Below, one piece after another: positions 1 to 12,240 of a stretch of 64,000 nt of DNA. Source of the stretch: Lotus japonicus (Eukaryota > Streptophyta > Magnoliopsida > Fabales > Fabaceae); assembly GCF_012489685.1 (NCBI RefSeq), contig NC_080044.1, positions 45,756,964-45,820,963 on the forward strand, written 5' to 3'. Under the pieces are notes generated by a model that was not told the origin of the DNA, ran no database searches, and was given only the letters and a program-made list of their open reading frames with translations. The position numbers and the translations under genes are program-made. The number at the start of each line of letters is the position of its first letter. The first letter of the stretch is position 1.

Positions 1-388
1 TTCTTGCTCTCTTCCAGTTTATTCTTCATCACATCCAATTCACGCAATGTTCTGGTCAGTTCAACTACAGCTCTGGTATTTGCTCCTTCAAACGCATATT
101 CATCATCCCACAAAAAAAACCCACACTCAGGTGGTGACTGCAAATGAAATCGAGAAAAGTGTCAACAAGGAACAATACTATGCAAGTGTTAAACGATGAT
201 TGATTACATACCTTCCAATTTCTGCACCTCCAGAACTTCCTTCCTGGGTTCGCGTCACTGTGGGAGGTCAAGTAAAGAACCCTTTCTCCACAGTCACAGA
301 ATCCACGACGCATAATGGCAGCAGCGGAAGAACGACCACCGGAAGCGGAGGCGGAACCAGAACCAGAAGATGTAGCCTTACCCATCAT
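1..388 (-). CDS. GRF-type zinc-finger protein, N-terminal part (runs off the left edge)
   Basis: Two exons can be assembled on minus: 388-212 and 137 to beyond position 1, separated by a 74-bp intron (211-138) with a GTATGT donor and a TTTGCAG acceptor. The ATG at 388 is preferred; an open frame extends upstream to 559 but looks like 5' UTR. The start is a Ser/Gly/Ala-rich stretch, followed by CDCG (residues 31-34), TSHSDANPGRKFWRC and, across the splice, CGFFLWDDE. Together these give the GRF zinc-finger pattern C-x-C-G ... C ... C-G-F-F-x-W. The last visible residues (VVELTRTLRELDVMKNKLEE) look like a coiled coil. Small plant GRF proteins of this shape are common and mostly uncharacterised; the finger is thought to bind single-stranded nucleic acid. 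Some copies travel with transposons, so host function is not assured. Confidence 0.8.
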
Positions 389-1697
389 GTCAGATTCGTG
401 GAGGATGAAGATAAAGGGTCGAATGTGATGATGATGTACGATTAGCACACACAATGATAAATGTGATGATGAAGATGCTGGGATGATGAAAAGAAAAGCT
501 CGAATTTGGGGAGAGAAGCTCGAATTTGGGGAAGAAGCTCGAATTTGGGGAAAACTCAAGAACCCTAAGACATGAATTGGGGATTTGGGAATTCAGATGT
601 TAAGTAGCATGAATTTAGGTTTACATTAGGTGTACTTGGATTAGGATTGAAACAATTTCACACATAATTAGTATTTGCCAACACTAATATACCTCCAAAT
701 TAATCTAGCTTAACACTAACCTAACCAACACTAATTTTCAATCCTTCATCATCTTCCTACAAAGAACCATTAAAATCTCCAGAATCTAAACCCTCAAGCC
801 ACCACCACCACCCTATCTGTCTCCCACGACTCATAACTCTCCCCAAACCCACCAGCAGCACCACCCTAAAGGAAAAAGCCACAACCACCATCCTTTGCAT
901 CATCGCCAACCCCATCCACGACCAAGCTGTGCTCCACCATTCCTTCCGTTCAAACCCACCTCCAACTCCTCTATTTTCTCTTCCAAATACAAGCCAGAAC
1001 CCAACCATGACCAAAATCCATAACCAGTCGACTTGATCTCCCTTCAACCACCATCCTACTTGATATTCTTTTCTCCGTCTTTTTACTTCTCAGTTCCTCT
1101 TCTTAGAGTTAAAATTTAAAGAGATATTCGTGAGCAGCTTAATGAGAGATCTAGAGTGACAAGCTTTGGATCTGGATCTTTAAGAGAAGATCTTAAATTT
1201 ATGGAATCTTAAATCTTCAGATCTGGATCTTTCTCCTCCTTCATCTCCTTCTTGGTGGGGCTTGCATGCGGTGATATTAACCCAAATTTTAATATGTTAG
1301 CATGGAGTTTAATGGTGATGTTGGATTTGTTGATTGTGACTCTTCCCCTACCTTCAAACCCAGCACAACTTCATAACCTACATCCTTCATCTTTATCTCC
1401 CAAATGTACATCAAGTTGGATGATTGCGGCGTTGCTCGATGAACAATTGTGGCGATGACACGACACAACTTGAACACAGGAACGTCATGGAGAATGAGAA
1501 GTGAGTTTCGAGAACAAGTGACAATTGTGTTTCAGAAGGCATGAGAAGTGGATTTTCCAGAAAGATGGATGATTAGACTTACATTTTACAAGACACATGG
1601 ATTAGGAAAATGAGGCACGTGAGGCACTTATGCGTTTAATTTAAATATGATCTGTTTATTTTAATCTAATGATTGAAAATCATTCTCACATGAGAGA
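389..1697. other. Intergenic, no gene recognised
   Basis: Upstream of the GRF gene. 770-1050 is C- and A-rich on plus (CCACCA-like runs), which explains the 96-codon minus frame there. 1140-1240 repeats short GATCTGGATCTT-like words. No conserved protein, RNA gene or transposon end was recognised. Confidence 0.5.
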
Positions 1698-1702
1698 CTT
1701 TC

Positions 1703-2050
1703 TGTTAGAATTAGGGAGACCTAACTGAACCCAAAATCTAGTTCAAGAGTTAAGAGTTACTCTATCCTTTATAAACACTTGATTGACCATATCTCTAGCC
1801 AATGTGGGACATCTAACACACCCCTCACGCCTAGGGTCGGACATCTGGAGCGTGGAATGAACATCAACGGGTGGCCCAAATATGGGAGGTCTCCTCCACA
1901 ACAAATGGATCTAGCTAGGATAGGTCTGATACCATATTAGAATTAGGGAGGCCTAACTCAACCCAAAAGCTAGCTCAAGAGTTAAGGGTTGCTCTACCAT
2001 TTATAAACACTTAATTGATCATATCTCTAGGCAATGTGAGACTTCTAACA
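1703..2050 (-). mobile_element. Complete TRIM (terminal-repeat retrotransposon in miniature), 348 bp
   Basis: Two 116-bp direct repeats (1703-1818 and 1935-2050) flank a 116-bp interior. Read on minus, the repeats run TGTTAG ... to CTAACA (right copy CTAATA). The 5' repeat is followed directly by TGGTATCAGACC, a primer-binding site resembling the complement of initiator-Met tRNA, and the other repeat is preceded by a purine tract (GGCGTGAGGGGTG). Target duplication CTTTC is present at 1698-1702 and 2051-2055. There is no coding capacity. Size and layout match plant TRIM elements, which depend on proteins from other LTR elements. Confidence 0.88.
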
Positions 2051-2189
2051 CTTTCTTATAAAATACAAATAACACTTTTTCTTTTAGAATAAATAACCAA
2101 TTAATTTCATTTCAAAGTAACACCTTTTTTGGTATAAATGTAATTTTTTTTTATTTTGTTTAGTACGGAGAAACATAATTTCTCACTCA

Positions 2190-2396
2190 ATTAACCTTGT
2201 CCATGTTTCTCGGACTGCGAATGATGCAGTAGATTGTCTCACTAGTTTGGGTTCGGATCGTCAGTGTGCCTACCTTTGTCTGGAGGATCCTCCTCCTGAG
2301 CTTAATCTCATCTTGACTAGAGTTCGATTTATTAGCCTTATAGCTTTCTTTTGTGGTTTTTTAAGTTTCCGATGTACTAAAAAGAAAATCTTCACG
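2190..2396 (+). pseudogene. LINE relic: end of the RNase H-like domain
   Basis: One plus frame reads VHVSRTANDAVDCLTSLGSD..., matching the closing part of the RNase H-like domain at the 3' end of plant L1-type LINE ORF2 (R-x-x-N-x-x-A-D-x-L). An A-rich stretch follows near 2385-2396. Only about 50 codons remain. It is an old, 5'-truncated copy. Confidence 0.6.
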
Positions 2397-3465
2397 TTTT
2401 TGCTGCCTACTTCCTTGGGCTTGTCGTTGAAGTTGTTACTTGACTTACTTACTTGATTTACTTCTATGTATAATGAGGTCACAATTGCCCTTTAACACAA
2501 TATTTTTTTCACATCGTTCTTTTGCTTCACTTTCTACTATATAATATCATACAAAATAATCTATAAAAATCTACTGTATTTCATGTTTTTTCTTTCTATT
2601 TACATTCTCTCTTCTCATTTTCCCTCCTTTATCAAGCAATGCATAATTTCGTGAGCCATGGATGAATACTGTGCCGCTGATGGCTGATGCAACATGCTGC
2701 CACTCAACTTCCCAACAAAGTTCATGGTGGTGTCAATTCAACTACAGACAACAACAACATTTATAAATCTCGCAAGTACTATGAATTGCTTCCTTTATTT
2801 TTTTTTAATAATTGACGATTGTTGTATGACTGCAGCATTAATTGGTGCTGCTAAAATTTTAATTTTTCTTAATCTTTCTCGTTCCATTTAATTTGGGGTA
2901 TATAATTTATATAACATGTATCCCATGAGATGTGTATAAGTATTACAACTACTATTTAAATAGTCAAACCCTTGATTTAGTTTTGTCGAAATATTGCACT
3001 ATAAAGGTCACTTAAGTATGCCATATGAATCACATTAAGTATAACATATCATGAATCACATTAAACAAGTGAACATGCAGTGGGAAAAAAAAGGTTGAGC
3101 ACGCGAGCAATCCTTTTCGGCGTTCATTTGTGTACTTTTTTTTTGGATAAGCATTCATTCATTTGTGTACTTAATTTGATTTGTGATTGATTATTGTTAC
3201 TTTTTCTGTTTAGAAAGAAAGGACCACCGGCCAATACCTAAACGTGGAAAACAAAAGCTGACAATACAAGCAGAGGTTGGGAACGAGATTCCCAAATTTG
3301 AATTAAAGGCTTGTATCAGTTTTCTTAATTAAAAACTCTTCGTAAAAACAATTTTTAAGATTTTTTTTATAAGCACAATTTTTAAGATGTGATTTTCAAA
3401 AGAAAAAGTGAAAACATATTTTAACAAGATGTTCTTCAAAGTTGAGTGTTCTTCAAAGTTGAGAA
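2397..3465. other. AT-rich intergenic DNA, nothing recognised
   Basis: Homopolymer T/A runs and scattered short frames only. No conserved domain, tRNA or transposon termini were recognised. Short direct repeats occur, for example a GTTCTTCAAAGTTGA-type word repeated near 3430-3460. Confidence 0.5.
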
Positions 3466-3611
3466 TTGTAGTGGGTGTTTCGTTATGCAGCCGGTTTGTG
3501 GTCAGGAGGTTTTAGTCATAATCTTGGGGATCTGAGTTGGTATAGTGTTTTCCTTGTTGAGTTACTGGCAGTGCAAGCTGCAGTGGATTACATAATTAGT
3601 TGGGGATCCCA
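3466..3611 (+). pseudogene. LINE RNase H relic, left part, split by the chromovirus
   Basis: A plus frame reads FRYAAGLWSGGFSHNLGD then VFLVELLAVQAAVDYIISWG, the first half of a plant LINE RNase H-like domain (G-G-F-S ... E-L-x-A-x-x-x-A). It stops at the 12.6-kb LTR element. The second half resumes at 16204 with QVIIESDSLQVVELL. Joining the halves across the target site leaves the frame off by one, so the LINE was already decayed or was damaged later. Confidence 0.65.
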
Positions 3612-4287
3612 TGTAAGGCCTAAGTTTTAAAGCTTTGGATAAGTGAATAAAATAAAATAGTTTATTTGATTAAGATAAATTTGTGAAGGAAAAAGGTTCA
3701 GGAAAAGTCCAGGAATTTATCGAAAAACCGATAAGAGTTATCGCACGATTAACCTACGCCTAATCCTAGGTCAAAGGTATTAGTGAATAGTTAATTTACA
3801 CTTTAGGACACGATGGAAACTAATTCCAAAAATCTTCAGAGAAATGTTAGAATTCCTCTTTTTCGTCCTTAAACAAGTGGTTCGACGCGGAAACCTGGAA
3901 AGTACGAACGTCAAATTCCAATTCTCGGAAGTTTGCCGAAACGGAATCCCTGATAGTTCGAGAAACCTAAAGATCGACAGACGATGAAGACTTTTTCTAT
4001 TCGGAGCTTCAAATGAAGATTCCACCCGCGTTCTCCTATTTCTCTCGTTATTCCTAATCTTTCTTCAGAAGGAAGTTTTCTCATCCGACGATCACTGCAA
4101 AAAGTAGTTTTTCGGGATAAACCGACTTAAACCGGCTCACACCGACTTTGTATCGTTTGATTTAATTCCAAGAATCCTGTTTTGAGTTCTGGAATTCTGT
4201 CGCCAGAACCTATCTTAGAATTCGCAGAGGAACGCGCAGGAAAAATCGGAATCGCGAAAAAATCATTTTTCCGCATTTTCCAAAACC

Positions 4288-4295
4288 TATAAATA
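4288..4295 (+). promoter_or_regulatory. TATA box of the 5' LTR
   Basis: TATAAATA in the context CCTATAAATAGC, about 680 bp into the LTR. The same site is in the 3' LTR at 12918-12925. It is the likely start region for the genomic RNA, so the U3 region would be about 0.7 kb. Confidence 0.65.
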
Positions 4296-6551
4296 GCTTG
4301 AAAAATTAGATTTTTTGCAAAAAACTACCCATTTCCCTCCCCAAACCCGCGAGCACCAAGAGAGAGAGAAAGGATCCGGATCTTCGTCGTTTCTTGCCCG
4401 TTTGCTTCACCGATCGTTGCTAATCGAAGACCTTGAGGTAGGTAAACTACATCTCTCTTCTGATCGTCATTTCTGTCGACTTCTTCTATGTCTTTCAGTG
4501 CTCAAAGTTTTGAGCTTTTTGAAAAACTGTTCAAATAAGCTGATTTCAGCGTCTAAACTTCTTCCCTGCATGCTTCTGAGCGTGTTCTGCGGATTAGATT
4601 TTGTCAGATGTCGACGAAATGCCGCCGGGATCAATTTTTGCATTAAATACCCATTTTTCGGTAAAGTCGCAACCTTTAAGCTGAAATCTATCGACTTGGC
4701 TTAGTGCTAGTAGGATTTGTCGTCATAAACGTCGTTGTGGACGTCTCCATCCAATTTGTTTTTCAAAAATCCAGTTTTGAAATTCTGAGCTAAAAATAAT
4801 GACCAAACTACCCCTATATCAGTTTTCGATCCGAAAATTTTTCCGAGCTTAGAATCGTCTTAGTTACGGCTTATGTTAACCTAGGAACCAAGTTTGATCG
4901 AAGAAAAATCGACCCTCCCAATTAAGGGAAGTGGCCGAGAGCTATGTCAAGGGGGGGGAGAATCTGATTTTTCGAAAAACTTGTCTTAATGCGTTAGATT
5001 GTCGTACCACGGAGTTTGTAGTGTACCGTGTAACCCTAGGGCTCTTTGATTGCTGAGTTTCTGACTCTTGGTGTTGATTTCTGTGATTTTTGCTTAAGGT
5101 TCTTTTGAGGAGATTCCTGGAGATCAAGGAGAAGAGCGTGAAGGACACTGTGAGGAGGAAGCTGGAAGACCCACCGGTGAGGGCTACTCTCTGAATTACT
5201 AGATAATGCTTAGGTGTCGACGAATTCGACTTGATTTATGTGTTATGCACTTACTTGCTAAATGTCTGAAATGATTTCTGAGGCTTCGGCCGATCTTGTT
5301 GAGTACTTGATGCCATGATATTGTGTGCTAAATGATTCACATGTTATGTGCTAAATGGTTAATCTAGGATGTGTTGGAATATGCTGTTTATGGTTATTGA
5401 TTGAGCTGTTTTATGTTATTCCACTCATAACTGTGATTCTGAGGAGTGAGGATTGCGGGCAAGTCATGCCGAATTTTTATGAGATTTTTTAGGGAGTTGA
5501 AAGGACGAACGGAGTTCGGACCTTGTTATGTTTTGATGGACCGAGACCTTCTCAGAAATTATTTGGGATTATGGGATCCCTGAAACTCATAGGAATGTTA
5601 TAAGACTAAACGAAACCTATTTTCTCAAGGAAAATTCATAAGACATTAATTAATCTCTAACACCCTTGAACAATGATAACAACCTTAGATAAGAGCGTAG
5701 AGCTTGAGTATTAGTTTTGAAAATGTGAGAAGTGTCTTCGAGTCCAAGCTTTGAGGAATTTACAAGTTTCTGAGTATGTTGATACTCTTTTGCTCGATGA
5801 GCAGGTTATTGTTTGGCTATCTAAAGTTTAGCCGGAGACTATAAGTTTCCAAGTACATTCGTACTTTTCGCTCGATGAGCAGTATATTGGTTGGCTATCT
5901 AAAGTTTAGCCGGGAACCATGAGTTCCAAAGTACATTCTTTCTTCTTTTGATTAATTCATTTTGTCGCAGAATCGACATTTACCTTAGGGTATTCTTTTA
6001 GAGACCTTAAGTTATTTAGAACACGTGGCGACATGTCGGGTGAGGTCGGAGACGTTGTTTGGCTAATCACTTGCATTCATGCACTCATTTTGAGGTTAAT
6101 ACACGGCGTAATACCGGACCTCGGTGGATTCCAAAATGGTCATAAGACCCGGATTTCCATATTTAGGACACTACGGTGGTCCTTAGTAGCAGACGGAATG
6201 GCAGACCTACGGGTTCACTGCTGATCTGACTACTTTTGTGTGGTGTAAGAGACACGCGAGCAGGAAGGTACCCACCGTGGCTGGTGTTAGGGCCGTCTCG
6301 TTGATGTCCATCCTTCTTCCGGAATGCATTTTGTTACCCAGCATTGCATTTCATGCAACATACATACTGACTTAGTTGCTGAGTGTGATTGGTACTTGTT
6401 AATCCTATTTGAGGCATGCTAATTGTTATTATGATTCTTTCATATTCATTGTGATATATGCAACCCTAGGATGTTATCCCTAAACTTATAAGCCTGGGAG
6501 GCTAATAATTATTATCCTATATATATCTGGTTTTATTATTTATATAATTCT

Positions 6552-7088
6552 TTGGAGTTGACCCTCGCGTCTGCTGTGTGTGTTTGGGCGGACTACGCCA
6601 TTTGTCAGATGAGTATGGCGGATTGGTTCACGATGGTCAGCCCCTCGGGGGGGACCAGGTACGAGATGCTTGATCAGGACGACCCAGGTGCATGGGTGGT
6701 CGACCCCATAGGCCACCGTGCGACCTACACCGGTCGGATCATGGAGGACCGTGTTGACCGATTCGGACGCTTGACGGAGGGGGTGATGAGGAGACACATA
6801 GTGAGCTTCAACTTGCCGCCTGGTGTGCATTGTGGACCCGGCTTGGGAGGACCCCCACCACCACCATCATCTTCGGATGATGAGGACCCCTCTGAGGAGG
6901 TGCCAGTGGGTGGGACTTCGACGGAGTCCAGTCCGTCTGCTGCTGCTGTCATCGAGGATCTTGTTCCGGGCCCCGAGCCCGAGAGGCCAGTGCAGGAGCG
7001 CATCAGGGTGGACAGAGAGGGTAGTGTTGTGTATGTCGACCTAGTCGTCCTAGATGCAGATTCGGACGACGACCGCGCTAGCATGTAG
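6552..7088 (+). CDS. Open reading frame inside the 5' LTR, acidic and proline-rich, 178 aa
   Basis: Not a recognised family. The predicted protein has an ordered-looking first part (GRIMEDRVDRFGRLTEGVMR, then RHIVSFNLPP). A Pro/Ser/Asp/Glu-rich, probably disordered part follows (GGPPPPPSSSDDEDPSEE). The C-terminus is acidic (VVLDADSDDDRASM). Composition is GC-rich compared with the surrounding LTR. The 3' LTR copy (15207-15716) keeps the last ~145 codons but differs upstream: a G-run is 7 long here and 6 there, and a TAG replaces CAG near 15235. It may be a relic of captured coding sequence, a real LTR-encoded protein, or chance. The related LTR at 55480-59854 has no obvious counterpart. Confidence 0.4.
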   Translation: MELTLASAVCVWADYAICQMSMADWFTMVSPSGGTRYEMLDQDDPGAWVVDPIGHRATYTGRIMEDRVDRFGRLTEGVMRRHIVSFNLPPGVHCGPGLGGPPPPPSSSDDEDPSEEVPVGGTSTESSPSAAAVIEDLVPGPEPERPVQERIRVDREGSVVYVDLVVLDADSDDDRASM

Positions 7089-7573
7089 GATCGAGTGTTA
7101 GTGTGGGCTCCTCGAGTTAGGATTAGTGTAGGAGTAGTGTCGATGCTCTGACCGTCATGCTTTCAGTTTTGGTACAGGGTAGTTTCCTGCCGGTAGCTTT
7201 TTGTGTGGTTTTCTTATGAAGATCACAGAGAGCTGGTTGGACTTAGGAGGTCTTTCCTTAGGCCACTGGGCCAATTTGTTCTCAGTTTTGAGGTATGGTG
7301 TTGCGGACACAGGTTTACCTTGGTTTGTACATATTGCCTTCGGGCGTTACTTTCTTCTGTCACCCGTCGCTTGAGGTTACTCGCGATGTGGTTGGTACTA
7401 GCTGGGCATGTATATATATGTAGATGTATATCAGTTTCCTTTTATCTTTTGTTGAGGAGTTTATTTTCTTTCAGTCTTTCATTTTATTATCGGAAAAAAA
7501 AATTCACGTTTTTCCGCTTAAGTTATTCTTTTGGTTACTAAAGTGACGCCACCGAAACCAGGGTGTTACACTG

Positions 7574-7585
7574 TGGTATCATAGC
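7574..7585 (+). other. Primer-binding site of the chromovirus
   Basis: TGGTATCATAGC, three bases after the LTR end. It matches the complement of the initiator-Met tRNA 3' end (usual form TGGTATCAGAGC) with one difference. Confidence 0.75.
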
Positions 7586-7784
7586 TTAGTCGAGTCTTTT
7601 GGGAGTCTTTGGGGAATAGGTCTTCTGTGCTAGGTTGTGTGACTCTGCAAAGAGTAAAAAATTGATTGTCTGCCAAGCGATTTTTCGCTTAGAATTGCTT
7701 GAAGTTATTGCTTAATCATATTGTATAGTTATATTAGATGCTATCTTATGATGAGCACTAACTGTTTGTTTGATTTAGCAGAAC

Positions 7785-10700
7785 ATGGTGAACGCTAACC
7801 AATTAGCTAAGATGATGGCCACTATGGCCCAAGCTGTGACTGCACAGGCAAACGATAATGCTATGAGGCGTGCTGCTGAGGAGGCACGTGATCAGCACCA
7901 ACGCCAGAGGGAAGTGACACTGGACCAGAACAGAGGCCTGAATGACTTCAGGAGACAGGATCCACCTAAGTTCTCGGGGGGTACTGACCCGGACAAAGCG
8001 GATCTCTGGATCCAGGAGATTGAGAAGATCTTCGGTGTATTACAAACTGCTGAGGGAGCCAAGGTGGGAATGTCAACCTTTCTACTGTTGGGTGATGCTG
8101 AGTACTGGTGGAGAGGCGCCAGAGGAATGATGGAAGCAAACAACTTGGAAGTGAACTGGGTTTCGTTTCGTGCTGCTTTTCTGGAGAAGTATTTTCCAGA
8201 TAGTGCTCGTGACGAGCGTGAGTCACAATTTCTGACACTTCGTCAGGGCAGCATGTCCATCCCGGAATATGCTGCCAAGCTGGAATCGTTGGCCAAGCAC
8301 TTTCGATTCTTCCGCAATGGGGTCGATGAACCTTACATGTGCAAACGCTTTGTGAATGGGCTGAGGCCCGATATTGAGGACTCGGTGAAACCGCTGGGAA
8401 TCACTCGCTTCCAGACCTTGGTTGAGAAAGCCACGGAAGTGGAGATAATGAAGAACAAGAGACTGAACCGTGTTGGAGCAGGAGGGCCGATGAGGTCGGG
8501 CTCTCAAAATTTTCAAGGCAGAGGGAGATTTCAGAGCAGGAGGCCGTATCAACGACCTGCTGGTAGAGGGATTGCTTCAGGATCTTATAGGCCCATGGTG
8601 GGTACTGCTGGAGGTTCTGGAGGTCAGACTGTGAACAGGGAGATGACCTGTTACAGATGTGGGCAGCCTGGGCACTATGCCAATGCTTGTACTGATATGA
8701 GGCCCAAATGCTTTAACTGTAACAAGTTGGGGCATACTGCTGGTCAATGCAGAGCACCCAAGACAGAACCAGCTGTCAACACTGCTCGTGGGAAGCGTCC
8801 TGCTGCTAAGGCAAGAGTCTACACCATGGATGGTGAAGAAGCTGAAGGAGTTGATGGTCTGATCAGGGGAGGCTGCGAGATTGACGGTAATCCCCTAACT
8901 GTACTTTTCGATTCCGAAGCAACGCACTCTTTTATCTCTAGAGAATGTGCTACTAGATTAAAACTTCCCGTTACTGCTTTGAGTTTCGATCTTATAGTTA
9001 CCACACCTGCCAAAACTCTGCTTGCCAATACTGCATGCATGTATTGCCCAGTAACCTATAGGGATAAAGTTTACCATGCTAACCTAGTGTGCCTAACTCT
9101 CAAGAACCTAGATGTTATCCTAGGGATGGACTGGTTGTCCCACTATCATTGTCTTCTGGACTGCAGCCGAAAGAGAGTGGTATTTCCTGACTCGGATCTT
9201 TCCGAGTATCTATCCGCCAATCATATTAGCGTCTCTCTGAATGAAGGATCTCAAGAGTATTCAGTTTTGTTAAACTTGGAGAGTAAAGGAAATCCGGAAG
9301 TGAGTAATATTCCAGTTGTGAGAGACTTCGCGGATGTTTTTCCTGACGATGTACCTGGTTTGCCGCCGGTACGCGACATTGAGTTTGCTATTGACATCGT
9401 ACCGGGAACAGGACCGATTTCGATTGCACCATATCGGATGGCACCTGCGGAATTGGTGGAGTTGAAGACTCAACTTGAGGATCTTCTGTCGAAGGGATTT
9501 ATCCGACCAAGCGTTTCACCTTGGGGAGCACCCGTCTTATTGGTGAAGAAGAAGGATGGGAAATCTAGACTTTGTGTCGACTATCGACAACTGAACAAGG
9601 TGACCGTCAAGAATAGGTACCCGCTACCTAGAATTGATGATTTGATGGATCAACTACGAGGAGCTGCGATATTCTCAAAGATAGACCTGAAGTCGGGTTA
9701 CCATCAGATCAGAGTAAAGACTGAGGATATTCAGAAGACGGCATTCAGAACTCGTTACGGACATTATGAATATCTAGTGATGCCATTTGGGGTGACAAAC
9801 GCACCTGCCATTTTCATGGATTACATGAACAGGACCTTCCATCCGTTCTTGGATCGATTCGTCGTGGTGTTTATCGACGACATTCTGATCTACTCAAAGA
9901 ATGCTGAAGATCATGAAGGGCACTTGCGCCAGGTTTTACAAGTGTTGAGAGAGACAAAGCTGTACGCCAACCCTTCTAAGTGTGAATTTTGGCTCGAAGA
10001 GGTAAAATTCTTGGGCCATGTGATCTCAAAAGAAGGTATAGTTGTGGACCCAGCAAAGGTAGAGACTGTGTTGTCATGGGAACGGCCAAAGACCGTGACT
10101 GAGATCAGGAGTTTTGTCGGTTTGGCGGGATACTATCGTCGCTTCATCGAGAATTTCGCCAAGATCGTTGGACCCTTGACTCAACTTACGAGGAAGGATC
10201 AACCTTTTGCATGGACCGAAGCGTGCGAAATTAGCTTTCAGACAATGAAGGAACGTTTGACGACGTCACCTGTACTCGTCTTACCGCAACCAGAGGAACC
10301 GTACGAAGTGTACTGTGATGCTTCGCATCAAGGTTTGGGATGTGTGCTGATGCAGCATCGGAAGGTGGTGGCTTATGCTTCACGACAACTGAAGACTCAT
10401 GAGAAGAACTATCCGACTCATGACTTAGAACTCGCTGCTATTGTATTTTCGTTGAAGATCTGGAGACATCACTTATATGGATGCAATTTCACCATATTCA
10501 GTGATCACAAGAGCTTGAAGTACTTGTTCGACCAGAAGGAGTTGAACATGAGGCAACGACGCTGGATGGAATTTCTCAAGGATTATGATTTTACCTTACA
10601 ATACCATCCTGGAAAGGCTAATGTTGTTGCTGATGCATTGAGCAGGAAGATGCATATCTCATCAATGATGGTTAAGGAGCTGCAACTGCTGGAACAATTC

Positions 10701-12203
10701 CGAGATTTGAGTTTAGATGTAAGAGTATCCGAAGGAGAACTGAAGTTCGGGATGATCAGGATTACCAATGGATTGATGGAGGAAATCCGAGACCAACAGT
10801 TACAAGATGAATTTTTACTCGGAAAAAGGAATTTGGTAATTCAGGGTAAGGACCCGGAATTCAAGGTAGGGAGTGACAATATCCTGCGATGCAAGGATAG
10901 AGTGTGCGTACCTAACAACCCTGACTTAAGGAGGTTGATTATGGATGAAGGTCACAAAAGCAAGTTGAGCATTCACCCTGGAATGAAAAAGATGTATCAG
11001 GACTTGAAGGTGAATTTTTGGTGGCCAGGAATGAAGAGACAAGTGGCAGAATATGTAGCTGCATGTTTAACCTGTCAGAAGGCGAAGGTGGAACATCAGA
11101 AATCTTCAGGTATGCTACAGAGCTTGGATGTACCTCAATGGAAATGGGATAGCATATCGATGGATTTTGTCGTGGCGTTGCCAAGAACTCAAAAAGGATA
11201 TGATTCGATTTGGGTAATCGTGGATCGATTGACTAAGTCGGCCCATTTCATACCTGTGAGGACCACGTACAACGTGGAGAAGCTATCAGAGATATATATA
11301 GCTGAGATTGTGCGACTTCATGGAGTGCCAACAAGTATCGTTTCCGATAGAGACCCGAAGTTTACTTCACATTTGTGGGGAGCTCTTCATGAGGCTTTGG
11401 GAACGAGGCTGAGATTAAGTTCTGCTTATCATCCACAAACTGATGGACAAACTGAGAGAATTATCCAATCATTGGAGGATTTGCTACGAGCTTGCGTGTT
11501 AGACAACAAGGGCAGTTGGGATACCCTGTTGCCACTGATTGAGTTCACATACAACAACAGTTTTCATACGACCATAGGCATGGCACCGTATGAGGCTTTG
11601 TATGGCCGCAAGTGTAGAACACCTTTATGTTGGTATCAAGATGGAGAGAATTTGTTAGTAGGACCGGAACTTCTGCAACAGACGACTGAGAAGATCAAAC
11701 AGATCAGAGAGAAGATGAAGGCTTCTCAGAGTAGACAGAAGAGCTATGCAGATCAAAGGTGCAGAACCCTGGAATTCGAAGAAGGAGATCATGTGTTTCT
11801 GCGAGTTACCCAGACTACAGGAGTAGGACGAGCAATCAAGTCAAGAAAGCTTACTCCAAAGTTCATTGGACCTTATCAGATTACTCGTCGTGTAGGACCG
11901 GTAGCTTATCAGATCGCACTACCGCCTTTCCTATCAAACATTCACGATGTATTCCATGTGTCACAACTAAGGAAGTATATTGCTGATCCGACACATGTCA
12001 TCGAGCTGGATGACATTGAGTTGAAGGATAACTTGTCTTTCGAGACACCGCCAATCAGCATTGGTGACACAAGGATAAAGCAGTTGAGGGGAAAAGAGAT
12101 CGAGTTAGTGAAGGTTATTCGGAACAAGGACACCGGTGATGCGACGTGGGAGCTGAAGGAAAGGATCAAGGAACAGTATCCAGAAATTTTTACTGAACCA
12201 TAA
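7785..12203 (+). CDS. Gag-Pol polyprotein of the Tekay/Del-like chromovirus, 1472 aa
   Basis: A single frame with no internal stop. Order: gag core (about 65-220, with [16 protein letters not shown] and [15 protein letters not shown]); two CCHC zinc knuckles ([14 protein letters not shown] and [14 protein letters not shown], about 290-325); aspartic protease ([11 protein letters not shown], about 377); reverse transcriptase with the catalytic FIDD box ([13 protein letters not shown]); RNase H ([10 protein letters not shown] ... [15 protein letters not shown]); integrase with the HHCC region, a DDE core including SDRDPKF and [14 protein letters not shown]; a GPY-type region ([13 protein letters not shown]); and a C-terminal chromodomain-like tail ([12 protein letters not shown] ... 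[16 protein letters not shown]). The protease motif reads D-S-E where D-S-G is near-universal; this could disable maturation. The ATG at 7785 lies 200 nt after the PBS. Confidence 0.93.
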   Translation: MVNANQLAKMMATMAQAVTAQANDNAMRRAAEEARDQHQRQREVTLDQNRGLNDFRRQDPPKFSGGTDPDKADLWIQEIEKIFGVLQTAEGAKVGMSTFLLLGDAEYWWRGARGMMEANNLEVNWVSFRAAFLEKYFPDSARDERESQFLTLRQGSMSIPEYAAKLESLAKHFRFFRNGVDEPYMCKRFVNGLRPDIEDSVKPLGITRFQTLVEKATEVEIMKNKRLNRVGAGGPMRSGSQNFQGRGRFQSRRPYQRPAGRGIASGSYRPMVGTAGGSGGQTVNREMTCYRCGQPGHYANACTDMRPKCFNCNKLGHTAGQCRAPKTEPAVNTARGKRPAAKARVYTMDGEEAEGVDGLIRGGCEIDGNPLTVLFDSEATHSFISRECATRLKLPVTALSFDLIVTTPAKTLLANTACMYCPVTYRDKVYHANLVCLTLKNLDVILGMDWLSHYHCLLDCSRKRVVFPDSDLSEYLSANHISVSLNEGSQEYSVLLNLESKGNPEVSNIPVVRDFADVFPDDVPGLPPVRDIEFAIDIVPGTGPISIAPYRMAPAELVELKTQLEDLLSKGFIRPSVSPWGAPVLLVKKKDGKSRLCVDYRQLNKVTVKNRYPLPRIDDLMDQLRGAAIFSKIDLKSGYHQIRVKTEDIQKTAFRTRYGHYEYLVMPFGVTNAPAIFMDYMNRTFHPFLDRFVVVFIDDILIYSKNAEDHEGHLRQVLQVLRETKLYANPSKCEFWLEEVKFLGHVISKEGIVVDPAKVETVLSWERPKTVTEIRSFVGLAGYYRRFIENFAKIVGPLTQLTRKDQPFAWTEACEISFQTMKERLTTSPVLVLPQPEEPYEVYCDASHQGLGCVLMQHRKVVAYASRQLKTHEKNYPTHDLELAAIVFSLKIWRHHLYGCNFTIFSDHKSLKYLFDQKELNMRQRRWMEFLKDYDFTLQYHPGKANVVADALSRKMHISSMMVKELQLLEQFRDLSLDVRVSEGELKFGMIRITNGLMEEIRDQQLQDEFLLGKRNLVIQGKDPEFKVGSDNILRCKDRVCVPNNPDLRRLIMDEGHKSKLSIHPGMKKMYQDLKVNFWWPGMKRQVAEYVAACLTCQKAKVEHQKSSGMLQSLDVPQWKWDSISMDFVVALPRTQKGYDSIWVIVDRLTKSAHFIPVRTTYNVEKLSEIYIAEIVRLHGVPTSIVSDRDPKFTSHLWGALHEALGTRLRLSSAYHPQTDGQTERIIQSLEDLLRACVLDNKGSWDTLLPLIEFTYNNSFHTTIGMAPYEALYGRKCRTPLCWYQDGENLLVGPELLQQTTEKIKQIREKMKASQSRQKSYADQRCRTLEFEEGDHVFLRVTQTTGVGRAIKSRKLTPKFIGPYQITRRVGPVAYQIALPPFLSNIHDVFHVSQLRKYIADPTHVIELDDIELKDNLSFETPPISIGDTRIKQLRGKEIELVKVIRNKDTGDATWELKERIKEQYPEIFTEP

Positions 12204-12240
12204 GTTTCGAGGTCGAAACTTTCTTTTTGGAGGGTAGTAA
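12204..12240 (+). other. 3' untranslated end and polypurine tract of the chromovirus
   Basis: Directly after the gag-pol stop. The purine stretch GGAGGG (about 12227-12232) precedes the 3' LTR by about 8 nt and is the likely plus-strand primer. A very similar segment (TAAGTTTCGA ... GAAACTTTCTTTTT) precedes the third LTR at 55440, showing that the two elements are related. Confidence 0.6.

Larger units (their letters stand above)
3612..7570 (+). repeat. 5' LTR of the chromovirus
   Basis: 3959 bp. It contains a TATA box (4288-4295), internal tandem duplications near 5766-5945 built on GGCTATCTAAAGTTTAGCCG, and a GC-rich open frame at 6552-7088. It differs from the 3' LTR by scattered substitutions and a few small indels. 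Confidence 0.92.

Noticed and set aside
757..1047. 96-codon minus frame rich in Trp and Gly
   Set aside because: It results from C/A-rich sequence on plus; no conserved motif.
6725..7084. Minus-strand frame opposite the LTR reading frame
   Set aside because: A shadow of a GC-rich region; the plus frame has the better start context and a longer span.
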